NCBI GenBank assembly: GCA_045837725.1
Contig: JBEWZL010000306.1
Coordinates: 186,001 to 250,000 of the forward strand
Length of the DNA: 64,000 nt
Origin: Vermamoeba vermiformis
Taxonomy: Eukaryota; Tubulinea; Echinamoebida
Reading direction: 5' to 3'
The position numbers and the translations under genes are program-made. Of this stretch, positions 24,229 through 36,156 are shown piece by piece (the first letter of the stretch is position 1; each line of letters starts with the position of its first letter). The notes under the pieces were generated by a model that was not told the origin of the DNA, did no database searches, and saw nothing but the letters and a program-made list of their open reading frames with translations.

Positions 24229-24822
24229 TCAATCAGCGTAGTCCTCAATAATAGCATCATTAAGATTGCCCAACAGTTGCGTAGTACCTTTGTCTTTTTG
24301 ATCTTCGAGCGCTCGTTCAAAGTGCTGGATCTGATCGGGCTAAAAAACAACGTTAGACGCAGAAGCTCGTATTATGTACTTGAACTTACTCTATCGGGCA
24401 GTGGAGGTGTGAAGTCCAGTAATGTGAATTCATCCGCTTCTGGCACATCGAGAACGGATGCGCTCAAAGTGGACGAAATGAATGGCGTAGGAGCAGTGCT
24501 CAAACGACGAATGTTCGTGTTATTGTTGGCTATAAAGCATTAGAAAAATACATTGATAAAAATGATAGGACTTACCTTCGTGGTTGATTATGTCCACCGC
24601 AGGCAGCTCGCTGAAATTAATTGGTTAATTCGGATCCGAAACATTGACCTGCGTGACTTACCATCCAAGGTTCTTATGTCTTATTAAACTAAACAAGTTC
24701 AATAAAGTGTACATATCGGGTCGCTGAGCCTGGGATTGGATGGATAAGAATTTGACCGTCAAATTTCCAATTTTTGGCAGTCAAAAATTTTGTACTTCGC
24801 GTACTGGCCTAAAACTGCTCAT
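24229..24822 (-). CDS. Small protein of unknown function, 123 residues
   Basis: Five exons, 24805-24822, 24662-24729, 24576-24610, 24390-24529 and 24229-24339. The first exon is six codons (M-S-S-F-R-P); it is chosen because it joins in phase to the hydrophobic helix M-Y-T-L-L-N-L-F-S-L-I, for which no in-frame ATG with a longer N-terminus exists. The middle is Ser/Thr-rich and disordered, and the C-terminus is acidic (I-I-E-D-Y-A-D). I recognise no family; the short size suggests a subunit of a larger complex. Its stop is 40 bp from the CLU-LRR stop, and its start is 34 bp from the divergent gene at 24857. Intron 1 holds the TTTGACCGTCAAA promoter palindrome (24751-24763). Confidence 0.65.
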
Positions 24823-24856
24823 TATACTATTCTATTCACAAGAAAACCATAAAATA
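24823..24856. promoter_or_regulatory. 34-bp gap between divergent start codons
   Basis: The whole space between the ATGs of two genes on opposite strands. The promoter for the plus gene must extend into intron 1 of the minus gene, where TTTGACCGTCAAA (24751-24763), CCAATTTTTGG (24767-24777) and a further TCAAAAATTTT half-site cluster. Confidence 0.6.
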
Positions 24857-25342
24857 ATGTCAGACACTGCCCCTGTTGAGCAACCAAAGACTAATCAAGC
24901 TGAAGTAGCCGAGTTTGGAGTTGCATTTCAAGGTACACTCGATCCGAATGGTTTAAATTAAAACCTCTAATATAATTAATATAGAGTTCTATTTGGATCT
25001 AAAGAAACAACTCGACCTTACGTTCTCTGGATTAAGGTAATAATTATGCCGCGATATATTAATTTTGATAAAAATTGAAATTCTTAGCGAACTTGACCAA
25101 GAAGAAGATGAATTACTGGCACAAATTAAAGTAGGTATAATATTAATATAGAGTTAATGTCTTATATTTAAATATTTAGGGTCAAATCGAGGAGAAAAAG
25201 GCACTCAATGCGCAATTAGAAAAGAGTAAGTTGAAACTCAGGAAATAAGAATAATACTAACAATTAAAATATAGAAATCGAGTCGATCACTGCAGTCATC
25301 AACCGATACGTCACCGCATTGAATGCAACAAATCAGGAATGA
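24857..25342 (+). CDS. Short coiled-coil protein, 94 residues
   Basis: Five short exons: 24857-24932, 24985-25036, 25088-25130, 25180-25225 and 25275-25342. From residue about 20 the chain is a continuous amphipathic helix with heptads of Leu/Ile and abundant Glu/Gln/Lys. Size and shape fit a subunit of a helical-bundle complex (kinetochore, BLOC-1, Mediator or similar), but I cannot assign one. Its stop is 14 bp from the stop of the convergent ATG14-type gene. Confidence 0.65.
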
Positions 25343-25356
25343 AATTTCAGGCGAGA

Positions 25357-27896
25357 TCAGATCCAGTACGCGATCGCAAAATTCTTGTAGAATTGTTTCT
25401 TATATATAAAACTTACTCTAAATAATAATCCCTGAGTGAAGCACAAGTGTAGGATGTTTTCGTTGAGCAATCGAAGCGCAATCTTGATCGTTTTGTCGGT
25501 AAAATTGAGCACGAAGCGATGACTTAATCAAAATAATATATTAAAGTATTAATCGAAAATAAGTGTCTTACTCGTCATTAGGCTTCCATATTAATGAATT
25601 TGACCCTTTGAATGCCATTCTGAATGGAAGATTGACTCTCAAATACTTGGCTAGTAAACTAACAAAAAGAACGATATTGCCGAACGCTGCGCTTAAAAAG
25701 TCCTCTCTCTTAGCTATTAATATCACCGTTAATATATATATATATATATATATGAATCGTATCACTACTTACTCGAATAATCTCCATTTCGAGGTAAGAA
25801 GAAGGCAATAAATTCCATCTCGTCTTCATTTGAAGGCCGAGGATTCAACGGCATAATTGAAAGAAGGTCGCTAATAACCACTCTATGATATATTGTTAAT
25901 AATTATATGCGAGGTTAGCTTGACTTGCCTTCTGCAATTAATTAATTCGGTAGTAAATTCAGATCTCAGTTCTTCCAAACGAGTCAATTGAGTAGAATAA
26001 TGTTTCTTATATTCTTCTCGGCGAGCTTGAAGTTCATTTTGCGCTCGCTCAAGCTCTTCTTTCTTTTTTCGATTTTGCTCCTTCTTCTCCGACAACAGTT
26101 GCCGATCTGCTCTGGTTATTTAACCGCCACTATTTATCCTGAAACTTACCTCGCTCAATATCCTTCCTTATTATCTCTATTCGTTGTTTAAGTTTCTCGG
26201 CATGCTGATCCGCTTTTTGCTCTTCCACAACTTTCTTCAGAAACGCGATCCGTTTTTGTAATCCAGAGCCCTCGATATCCGTCCTTAAATAGCGTTAAAT
26301 AATACGTGATATGAAAAGAATACTCACTTTAGCGAATCTACTTTAGCCTTTAACAGCTCGTTGCCATATTTCTTCAACGACACCATATCGCGATTGCCTT
26401 TAACTCTGTAAAATGGTTACATAGAGTAGAATAATAATAGTTAATATAAACGTACCTCTTTATACATTCAGAGCATATAATAGGCGTGTCCGACAAGCAC
26501 AGCGCGCATGGACCTTCGATCGGAGATGACTTTTCAAGCACGTGACTCGCACTTCTAAATTAGGAAATGATTGATCAGCAGCCGCCTTCGTCACCTACTC
26601 GGCACTACTTACTTCTTCATGAGCATCACTAACTTCTTGGCGTCTTCTAGACAACTTTCCATGACCTGATACACCTCGTCGCGCAGCTGTTTCAGCTTGA
26701 CCGGATCCAAGTGTTTCGTGTTGGGTTGATTGGCCACGTAGTATTTATCACGCACACTTCTCGTCAATCTAATCAACTCCTCGTGTTGAAGGAGCAGTCT
26801 ATGTGCCTTTTGAAAGAGAATCGATTGTTCCAAGTACTCCACCCCTGCACTGAATGATGACGAAGTCAACGGTGCACTGGGACTCGCTGTATTTGGCACA
26901 CTTGGTGACGTGACTTGCGATGGTGCAGTAGATGTCGGGGTGCTAGGAGATGTCATTGTGGACAATGGCAACGGTGTTATGAGTGGCGGTGTAACTGGTA
27001 TAGCTTGCGGCGCTGACTGCTTGGGTGGTGTCGCGGGTGCAGCACCGTCATCAGCCCACTTGAAAAATGTACATCGCGCCGGTCTTCCTTCTCGATCACG
27101 TGCTCCACATGCATAAAACACACGTCCCTGATTGGGTCCTGGTTTGGTCACTCTGTACATGTGTGCTGCTACGCCGTGATCGCACATTGGTGTGCCGTCG
27201 TTGTTATTCGATGTCGTGAGCTCAGATGACGTCAAGTTGTTATTGTTGTTATTTACAGTGCTGAATTCGTCACTGGTCCTCGGCGACGTAGGCTGTGATG
27301 AGCCTGGAATAATAACTGAATTTGTAAAACTGGTGTTTGTTGCTGGTGTGGCGGTGCCTGATGCTGAAGAACTCCTCCTTCGTGAGACTAATACTTCGTA
27401 TTTCTTTTTTAATCGACGTCTTCTGTCTTTCAATTCTTTGAGCATTTCTACAGGATTGGTCGGTTAGATCTCTCATTATTATTTTAATTTCAGTATACTT
27501 ATTAATATTTAATGTTCATTAATTTAGGTGTAGGCTTGGTAAAAAGGAATTCAGTGTTTATTTTAAAAATTATTTTCGTAATTTCCTTCAGAATTTACCT
27601 TCAAGAGATCCTTTTCTATACTCCGGCAATATAAATCCTTTCTCGTATAAATATTGCTCGTAATCATTTTTCCTTCTTTTAAGTTGATAATACCGCCGCG
27701 CAACTTCTTGGGGTAATTTTTCGTTTTTAGATTCGTAATTTTTTTTGAGCTGAGAAAGCTGCTTTACAAGGATTGATAATTGTCTATTTAAATATGAAAT
27801 ATGTTCCATAGAATATTCTTCCAAATCTGTGATGGTAAGCAATGAAGTCTTCGCATCCAGAGTTTTCAGGAACGATTCTTGATCCAAAACCTCCAT
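25357..27896 (-). CDS. ATG14-type autophagy protein with GRF zinc finger
   Basis: Nine exons: 27599-27896, 26613-27447, 26456-26554, 26328-26405, 26150-26283, 25929-26106, 25773-25882, 25572-25713 and 25357-25522, 679 residues. Residues 1-130 are coiled coil. About 185-230 is a zf-GRF finger (C-D-H-G, then Y-A-C-G and C-x-F-F-K-W-A). A Pro/Ser linker and coil follow. About 395-412 is the C-x2-C/C-x2-C cluster (C-A-L-C, C-S-E-C) that opens ATG14, then coiled coil, then the UVRAG/ATG14 beta-alpha domain with A-F-G-N-I-V, K-Y-L-R-V-N-L-P-F and G-S-N-S-L-I-W. ATG14 brings class III PI3-kinase to autophagosome sites. The intron after 25929 uses a GC donor (GCAAGT). Joining the GRF exon to the ATG14 part rests on a canonical splice. 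A last tiny intron before the stop is optional. Confidence 0.75.
25732..25752. repeat. AT dinucleotide microsatellite in an intron
   Basis: About ten AT units within an intron of the ATG14-type gene. Confidence 0.85.
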
Positions 27897-28001
27897 TTTT
27901 TGTTATTTACAATGATATAATACAATATACTACATGTGGCTTTCATTAAAATAAAAATATTAATTTAACACTGCAGCAAATTTAAAGAATTGACCGTCGA
28001 A

Positions 28002-30831
28002 TTAATTTTCAGCAGGATTTTGTTCGAACGCATTTGACGGACGTGTAGGAGATTGTAGAATGCTTTCCATTGAAATGTGTCGTGCTCGTTCAAAGAAGGC
28101 AGAGTATTGAGTGGAGTCTAAAATCTGCTCCGTTGTTGGTCTGCTAGCTGGATCTTCGCTCATGAGGTCGGTAATCAAATGCTTCAAAGCCTCGAATTCT
28201 TGTTGCGATAAGGTGCCACGGAGAGCTTCTTCACGTTTCGTGCACGTTGTATACCTAAGATTGATTAGAAACCGAGTGCTAATCCCAAGTCGACATACCG
28301 CTGCAACAGCGCCACCAGCCTATCCCGAATATAGCGCTCGCCGTTGCCTTTTTCATCGTACAACATGTCGTAGTCGGCCTCGAAATGTTCGGCGATGAGG
28401 TTCTCAACGGACTTAGAAAACAACTATGGACAGTTAGAACATTTTCAGAAAAACAGCAACAATATCTTACCCATTCGATTAGCAGCACTCCTAAGCTGTA
28501 CATTTCTGCTGCAACGCTGTACGGCTTTTTCTTGATCACGTACTCCGGTGCTCTATGTCCTTCCGTACCAAATGGAATCTCGGCTTTGACTATGAGACGA
28601 TTAATTACTGCTACATCATAGTGCCATTCAACTCGACTTACTGTCCTTGATTGGCAACGAGTGGCCAAAGTCAATCAAGTAGATGTCTGAACTTAGTAAG
28701 TTGTCTAACTTAACATCTCCGTGTACGAATCCCAATTTGTGGATGAAAAATAACGTCTGTGCATTAATAACGGTTAGTTGCTGATGGGATAATAATAGCA
28801 TAATACATGGTCTTTGGAATACTTGCACTTACTAAAATGAGTTTCTTTACGGATTCGGGATCTATTCTCCGGTCTCTGTTTTGTTCCACGAAAGGAAATA
28901 CAAGCACTTGAACTGGCCGTTGGTTGATTACCGCTAAAACAGGGTGAACGACGGTAGTCAATGGCAGTTTTTGAATTAGATTATACTCCGCCAGAGCTGC
29001 GTTCGAATCTGCCGAATACAACTTCCAAGAGTTACTGAATTGCAATAGCTTCGTTCGGCGACTTACCTTTGCAAAGTATCTACAACCGCAGTCATCGAGA
29101 AGCTCACGATAGTTCCTATATTGACGAATCACTTTCAAACTTCGACTTTTGAGACTGAAATGATTAGGATGAATACTCATTTGATCAGCGTTGGTCAACT
29201 GTTGGCTGGCTTCAGTTGTTGAATCGAGTAGATTGTCGTGTTGATAATTTACTTTGAGCGTGTCTTCCTGAGCTCCCTTCTCGTAGGTCTCTAAGGACTC
29301 GACGAGCTCCGCCGTTGCCTTTATCATCTTGATTCTAAGTGCCATTAATAACAATAAAATCCACTTGAAGTTGTTGTACGTGTAAGTGAGTGTGAAAACA
29401 TTTTGTCCATGCTCGATCCATTGTGCAGTATAACGAACCGTGTCACCGCGAGAACACGAAAAGTCGAACAGTGTACATTGCATGCCGCTGTTAACCATGC
29501 CGTAGGAATGAAGATTAGGAAAACCAGCATTCATGGACTCTTCTACTGATGATCGACCCATTTCCAACATCTTCATGATATCGTTGTGCTCCGTTGTGAT
29601 TATATTTCCACCATTTGCCTCCGTTACTGTGTCCCTCTGCTCGCCTGCTTGCTTCTCGCCAGCGCTCCCTCGACTTAATTCTTTTATCGTACTTTCATCC
29701 GGTGTAGCGGCTTGTGATTTGTTTCCAGTAGAAAGAGGCGTCATACTATTAATTAGACCATCTCTATGTTGCAATCGGAGGGGACTGGCAAGAAGGACGC
29801 AATTGCTGTAGTCGTTATTAATAAATAATACTTTGAGCGTGAAATCACTTGCGAGCTCCGTGTCAGCCTAGTCATAGCGCCCTCAACAAATCGATCGCAT
29901 GCAGAGTAAACATTCTTTTGCCAGTCCAATGCTGACCAGTTAGAACGATCGACAGCAGCACTAGTTTGATACATCGCATTCCATACGCCAACAATCAACT
30001 CTGGAAACTCTGGCGGCAATATATCGCGTGTTTTATGAGGGAAATTCTGCACGAAGATTTAGTTAATGAAAACTTATACATGGCAGATTACGCACTTTGA
30101 TACCGTCTATAATATTTTGAGCTAATTCAGAAAAAAGGCTTTCATGTACATTTGCTGCCTTTCGATCCGCCAACTAACGTAGATAATTAGTAACAAGTAC
30201 GTGAGATCTCTTTCTACCTTTTGCAATTGGATCAAAAACAAGTAAAGCTCCACATGATCGGCAAGCTCTTCTTCAATAAAATTGACTAGCTGTTTAGTGC
30301 TCGGGAAGATACTCCAGTGGATCAGATGCCGCATTGTATCGGTCAATTTAGAATCGATTGGCTCTTCGGGCAATTTACTAATCATAGAAAATTGAGTTGG
30401 GTTGCGGCAAAGAGCAGAATGGTACGTACATCGAATAGGGACTCTCGGTGTTAATTGAATGGTGCAAGTAAGCCTTCCAGCTAGCTGGGAGTACCTCAAA
30501 ACTCTCCTTTCTTAAATTATACGCCGCAGTTAGCCGTGCTGTCTCAGAACTGTCCGAAGGAACTGAATAACATTATTATGATATTTATTTGAGCAATATT
30601 CTGAAACTTACAGTATGTTCCAACATGTCGTTCTTCTGAGCTGCCTAATTGATTCCGTAATTATTTTTAAATAAAATTAAAAAACCAAAAAATAGTCAAT
30701 AATGGCGACAAAGAACGATTGTCATTTTCTACACCGCCTAATTTTCAGTATTATTTAAAGTATCAGTATTTACTTATCAATCGTCGTTTCTTCGTTCGCT
30801 GAGGCTCTTCAGCCCGCACTTTTCGCTTCAT
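28002..30831 (-). CDS. Protein kinase-like protein with long N-terminal region
   Basis: About twelve exons read from the ATG at 30831 to the stop at 28002, near 739 residues. The first 430 residues are mostly helical and disordered, with a basic K-R-K start, and match nothing I know. From about 440 there is a kinase fold: a Lys strand Y-F-A-K-V (K458), an alpha-C Glu (E485), catalytic loop H-G-D-V-K-L-D-N (Asp about 549), I-D-F-G-H for DFG, and G-T-E-G-H-R-A-P-E as the APE region. The glycine loop is poorly formed and HRD is HGD, so it is divergent though key residues remain. The intron near 29840 uses a GC donor (GCAAGT). The two 5'-most introns have weak donors, so the extreme N-terminus is provisional. 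Confidence 0.65.
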
Positions 30832-30976
30832 TTTTGTGGTCCAGCAAACAAGCCATTCTACTATAAAGCTCGAATATTTATTCTAAAGAGTGCCCAGTGT
30901 TCGACATCAGCTGCTCCGTGGAATAATTAAAAGGCATCGTGCGAAAAAAGCGCTTTCAATTTTACGTGGCGCGAGA

Positions 30977-32842
30977 ATGCAAACAACAGAACAAGAGCTT
31001 CTTAAGGAGATTGCTCGTGTAGCTGGATTAATAAATCGTAAGAAACAAGAACAAGCACAACCTAGACCTGCAGCTGCCGCTACAAGCGCGCATCCGGCAA
31101 CAAGCTCGTACTCGAAGACTTTTACACAACAACCTCCAAAAAATGCCGCAATACCGCCAAAGCTAGTCAAGAATATGACATATGTACGGCCTGGGGCGCA
31201 GCCACCGCCAAGTCAAAGTGCCAAAACAAATCCACCCACAAACGCACCAAAAATCCCAGAGAATATTTCTAATGCTAATACTACCTCTACAAATGATGTT
31301 AAGAGCAATAGTAAGTCATTTGAATTTTTCCTCTGCTTTCTTAATTATTAAATAATTATTACGCGTGTCAGATCCGAACCAAGTAACACCAATACTGAAA
31401 TACTCCAAGGTCTTAACAACAGGTAATATATTATTTATTTATCTTTTAGAACATTCGTCTAAAGCCCATTAATACAGCCACGAAACCGGTTTCAAAGTAC
31501 CAAATAATGCTGCAGAACATTCGCAAGGCGAGGGTAATAAACTAAATTTTCATAATTGCAATATTTTGTTCTAATTTTTATCGTAGATGAAACAAATGAA
31601 AGCGCAAATAGCAAGGTAAGTCATTGTTGTCTCGCACTTTTTTGTATTATTGCTGACCCTGTTCAGACGCGCACCATCAATGAGTCTCGTCATCAAAGAC
31701 GGCGTTGCGTACAAAAAGAGCGGCAACAAATTAATGCGAGTCGATGACAAGGCTACGAACAATACCAATACTACTACCAACAATAACATTGCTCAACCAA
31801 CTATTGCTAAGAAACCTTCCTGGCGACGCAATTCTTTGAAAGGTACCCCGTATATTAATATTAAAGTATTTTACAATATTTATGACAATTGCTAGGCTTA
31901 TTAAATATCGGAGACAACAGCTACAAGAAAACACGAACAAAACTGGTTAGAGTCGTAGACAACTGTACGACAAAGTTTAATATATGACTTACATGGTCTA
32001 ATATTAACACCCTTTTCTTATATAGCAAACGAAGAGAAGAAACAAAGCTTGAAGAACACGTTAAAAAGTCCGTTGAAAAGCCCAGCACGAAAAAGACTGT
32101 CTCTCGGCAGCAATGATTACGCGAGCAAAAGAACTTCATTGAGATTACTAAGGTATGAACTAGGACAATAGATTAATATACCCTAGTTGTGTTATTGATC
32201 GTAACCTACGGCAGGCCGAAAAAGAAGTCAAAACAACTCTGCTTGTTCTATACCAAATTTGGTAAGTTACCTTAAAGATCTTGGGCCAATTTACAATGAG
32301 TAACAATGCATACACGTGTGCCAGGCAAGTGCAATCAAGGTGACAAGTGCCCGTTTGTGCATGACCCAGAGAAAGTGGCGACGTGCCGTAACTTCTTGAA
32401 GGGCAAATGCAACGATCCAAACTGTCTTCTGCGCCACAAAATTGACCGCGATCAGATGCCAGTGTGCTATCACTTTTTGAAAGGCAATTGCACCAACGAG
32501 AACTGTCCCTACTCGCACGTCAAAGTCAATCGCAATGCCGAAGTGTGTCCTGACTTCTTGAAGGGCTATTGCCCTCGCGGCAGTAGCTGCAAGTTGAAGC
32601 ACACTGACATTTGCGAAGAATTTCTCGAGGCAGGCACGTGCAAGAACGGCGACAAGTGCAAACTGAGACACGTCAAGAAGAAGAAAAGAAAGGCCGATGA
32701 GATCTCCAATGACGAGCCAGAAGTGTACTATGTCGCTGACAGTGATGAAGAGGTCGAGGATAACAACAACAACAATAACAAGGAAAAGAATAGTGACCAC
32801 AATGAGCGGCCATTGAAGCGCATCCGACCCAACTTCGAGTGA
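30977..32842 (+). CDS. ZC3H3: ZC3H3-type CCCH zinc-finger protein
   Basis: About nine exons from the ATG at 30977 to the stop at 32842. The first part is Pro/Gln/Asn-rich and disordered, followed by a conserved short block (K-P-S-W-R-R-N-S-L). The C-terminal exons hold five tandem CCCH fingers (C-x5-C-x4/5-C-x3-H), with the family-specific runs F-L-K-G-K-C-N and F-L-K-G-Y-C-P-R-G between fingers, closing with a K-K-K-K-R-K nuclear signal and an acidic Asn-rich tail. ZC3H3 works in mRNA polyadenylation and export in animals, which fits with GLE1 nearby but does not prove linkage. The start lies 146 bp from the divergent kinase start. The antisense frame at 32291-32947 is a shadow. Confidence 0.8.
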
Positions 32843-33134
32843 GACTGGATATTGGTTGTAATGCCATTCTTCATGTTCAATGCACGTCCATTTGAACGAG
32901 CGCTTAGAACTACCGTTCAATCTACGTTTGGGTTGGATCCAAAACAAAGGTACGCAAAATAATTTCTTTTAGCTATGAAAGTTCGATTACCAGAAGCAGA
33001 GCCGTATTGCGTTCCATTAATTTGTTGAGTTTGAAAAATAAAAATAGATTCAATTCAGCGAACCCAAAAATAGATTTTTGAATTTTGATGCCGCGTCCTT
33101 TAGTTCATTTAAATCAATCAATAATAATACAAGC

Positions 33135-34784
33135 ATGGAAAAAAACGCTAGAAGTTCATCCGTTATGCAAGTTGGACGTAATATCCTCGTTCTCGATGGC
33201 GATAATTCACACGATTGGGTAAGATTAACTTTAATGAACGATTCAATTTCAAAAATAATTACTTTTGAATTATTGTTCGTATTTTGACGCTAACAGCACG
33301 CCCTTCTATTTTAATGCACTAATGTATTTTTTCTGATTTTTTCTGCGTTCATCCAGGTTGAAATGTTTGCCGGCAAAACAACTGCAGATGGCCGCTCGAT
33401 TAGAGTAGTGCAAGCGAGCTGGATGGAAACTAATTGTAACTTCTATGATGGCAGCGGCTGCTACGTGAATTGCGCCCCTTTCAGAGAATCGTTGGGCGAA
33501 GTTAAACGACCTCAAACGCTGACCTTCAAGCCTGGTGAGTTGAAAATCATATTTTAGGTAGTTAATTAATATTTATACGCAGATTTTGTTATTGTGAGAA
33601 ACCAGGTAAGCGCCATCTTTTTTCAATCTGAAACTGCCCGACTGATCGGTTTTATTGCAGCCAAGAGGACCAACTCCAGTGCAAGATCGAAGAAACACAT
33701 TATATGGATTGATGGTTGCCAACGTAAGGCATAAATACTCTTTGGTGATGTTGTCTTAACACCACTCACAGATCCCGTCCGTCAACTCGTTGCACAGCAT
33801 CTACTTAAACTTAGAACGACCTTGTATGTACGCACAAATGAGAACCATTCAAGATCGTGTCGGTCGAGAGAAGTTCCCGCTAGTGCCGTTGAACTTTTAT
33901 TCCAATCCCGAGAGCATGGTTATCAACGAGAAATTCCCGACCGTAGTCAAGGTAAATAGCTCCACTATGCTTAAATATTGAAGCAATGCCTTTAATCATA
34001 TACATCTACCTTCAGGTCAGTCATGCTCACAGAGGAATGGGCAAAATGTTGGTCGTAAGTATAACCCCGACAAGATGATTGGCATTTAGTCGCACGCACG
34101 AGCACACTTGTCTAACTCTATCTATAGCACGATAACGAAGAATTCCGCGATGTGGCCACCATTCTTGCCTTGCACGACGACTACGCGACTGCTGAGGTAA
34201 GTAGAAACGTCTCACGACAAAAAGTCCTGCTAATAACGTCTTCTGAAGCCCTATATTCCCACCGAATATGGTATTCGTGTGCAAAAGATCGGCAACCATT
34301 ATAGAGTGTTGAAGAAGGTTCACACTGGCTCTGGTTGGAAGTCCCACTTTGGTGGAGCAGATCTGCAAGAAATCGAGTTGAACGATACTTACAAGTTATG
34401 GGTCGACGAGTGCGCCAAGCTCTTTGGTGGTCTCGACATGCTTGCAGTCGATGCCGTATTCGGAAAAGACGGTACGCTGTTCAGGACACAATAATGACGT
34501 GCTAATCTCCGCCTCCAGGCAAGTATTACATTCTTGAATTGAACGACACTGCGATTGGATTCTTGCCAAATCGATGGAAGGAAGACACAGAGCACGTTAT
34601 AGAGCTCGTCATGCAAAAGATGAACGAGATCTACTGCTCGGGAATGGAAGCCCAACCGAACACCGAACAGAAGCCTGTAGAGTCACCCAAACCAGCACAC
34701 CACGCTGAAACTAAGGAAACTAAAGAAGGCAAGAAAGATAAAGATAAGAAGAAGGACAAGAAAGAGAAGGAGAAGAAAAAATAA
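33135..34784 (+). CDS. Synapsin-type ATP-grasp protein
   Basis: Nine exons: 33135-33218, 33357-33534, 33583-33605, 33661-33723, 33772-33951, 34016-34054, 34128-34196, 34249-34471 and 34519-34784, 374 residues. From about residue 15 to 325 the order of motifs follows the synapsin ATP-grasp core: a first domain with N-S-L-H-S-I-Y, then K-F-P-T-V-V-K-V-S-H-A-H-R-G-M-G-K (ATP-binding loop), E-P-Y-I-x-x-E-Y-G-I-R-V-Q-K-I-G, and K-L-W-V-D-E-C-A-K-L-F-G-G-L-D. The last 40 residues are a Lys/Glu-rich tail. In animals synapsin coats synaptic vesicles; in a protist a vesicle or ATP-dependent ligase-like role is possible, unknown. All exon phases close. Confidence 0.85.
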
Positions 34785-35022
34785 AGCTGATCCGCGTTTT
34801 ACGGCCATGTGATTTCTTCTTTGAATGCGTAACGCATTAAATTTATGTACTTACGACGTTGACACTAGAGAAGCCACGGGAAACGAGCGGTACATTCGGA
34901 TCGAGTGGATCAAAGGTCCCAAAGGTAGACCGGATTCGTGAAACGAGTTTGGTTTTTTTATTACAACGATATTAACAAGCTAAAAGGTTACAAAAGAGAC
35001 TAAAGTCTATTCGCGATAGATC

Positions 35023-35760
35023 TTAAGCGTATTCGAGGTACCATTGTTGGTTCAAGCCGCCGTGACGGTTCCAAGCGCAAGTCTTAGCACCAGGAGAGCT
35101 GTTGTTGCCAGCAATATCGACGACCTTGCCGGTGCCAGAGTTGACCAAGCAAGTGCCATCGAAGCGGAAGCGTTGGTTACCTCCACCGTGGTAAGGCCAG
35201 ACAATCAAATCTGTGCCGTTTTGACCGGAGATGTCCAAAACCAAGCCAGAGGCAACTGACTCGAGGGATTCACCCTTCCATCTCCACAATTGGTTAGCGG
35301 CATCACCACCGTACTTCTTGTTCCAAGTAATAATACGAGTACCTACAAAGAGCGTCGGGTTATTACTTGTCCAATCAGATTTCGTAAAAATAGGAAAATA
35401 GCATAAAATTCAACAAAAATAAGAAATCAATGCGTACCTTGGTTTCGGCTACCACCTTCGACGTCCAAAACAAGACCGTTCATTCTAGAAACGATGTAGA
35501 AAGCTCCGCCATTGTTAACCATAGGAGCACCAACGTTGAAGACAACTTGGGGTTGAGGGGGAGGAACGTAGGCAGGAGTACCAAAGTTAACAACAAAGGA
35601 ACCTTGCATTCCAGGTTGTTGAGGAGGGGGAGTGGTGTAAGCTTAAATTGATTTTACGAGTCAGATTTGAAGACAGAAATTACGTTAATCAAGCTTGACA
35701 CTTACAGGAAGTGGTGTAGGTGGTTTGAGTGTAACCGGGGTAGGGATTGTAAGGATTCAT
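35023..35760 (-). CDS. Ricin-B-type lectin-domain protein
   Basis: Three exons, 35706-35760, 35438-35641 and 35023-35342, 192 residues. The first 60 residues are Pro/Tyr/Gln-rich and disordered. Residues about 62-192 form one beta-trefoil: N-G-L-V-L-D-V-E-G-G, G-L-V-L-D-I-S-G and G-K-V-V-D-I-A-G repeats each followed by the Q-x-W/Q-x-F position (N-Q-L-W-R-W, N-Q-R-F-R-F, N-Q-Q-W-Y-L). R-type trefoils bind sugars. There is no signal peptide, so the protein is cytosolic or leaves the cell by an unusual route. This is a single-domain protein with no toxin chain. Confidence 0.88.
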
Positions 35761-36156
35761 GTTGCTTTGTGTATTTTACTGTGATGAACAAGAATAAAAA
35801 GAAAACTCGTATTTATTTTTGGCTTCGTCAATTTTCACGACTGGTCTAACTTCGGTCCCAATGGTCCTATTTACTTGCCCCTCGATATTTTTGGGAATAT
35901 AGGAAAGTATCTTTAGCTTGTGGAGTAGAAACATGAACGTAAAATGTCCCTGTGAGCCAAGCCAGGGTTTGTAAGTTGAATTCCGTCGTGAATCCGGTCG
36001 AGTACTCGTGACTGTTATGCCTTCGTGATTAAATAAATTTATTAGCATTATTGCCACATGATCATTTCAAAATCAAACTTGACGTCGCACTGTGCTAAGA
36101 TCCACTAAATAATTTTTGTGTCGCCTAGTTTATTTATTCAATTATTAGCCCCAAGC
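35761..36156. promoter_or_regulatory. Divergent promoter, lectin gene and GLE1
   Basis: 396 bp between two start codons on opposite strands. No exon found; short frames on both strands lack splice support. Confidence 0.5.

Noticed and set aside
27270-27476. 68-codon minus frame starting at 27476
   Set aside because: Lies across the intron acceptor at 27448; the spliced join of 27599 to 27447 keeps the coiled-coil frame.
32291-32947. 218-codon open frame on the minus strand
   Set aside because: Antisense to the last exon of ZC3H3, whose CCCH motifs make the plus strand the coding one. Codon bias of Lys/Glu/Cys codons leaves the opposite strand open.
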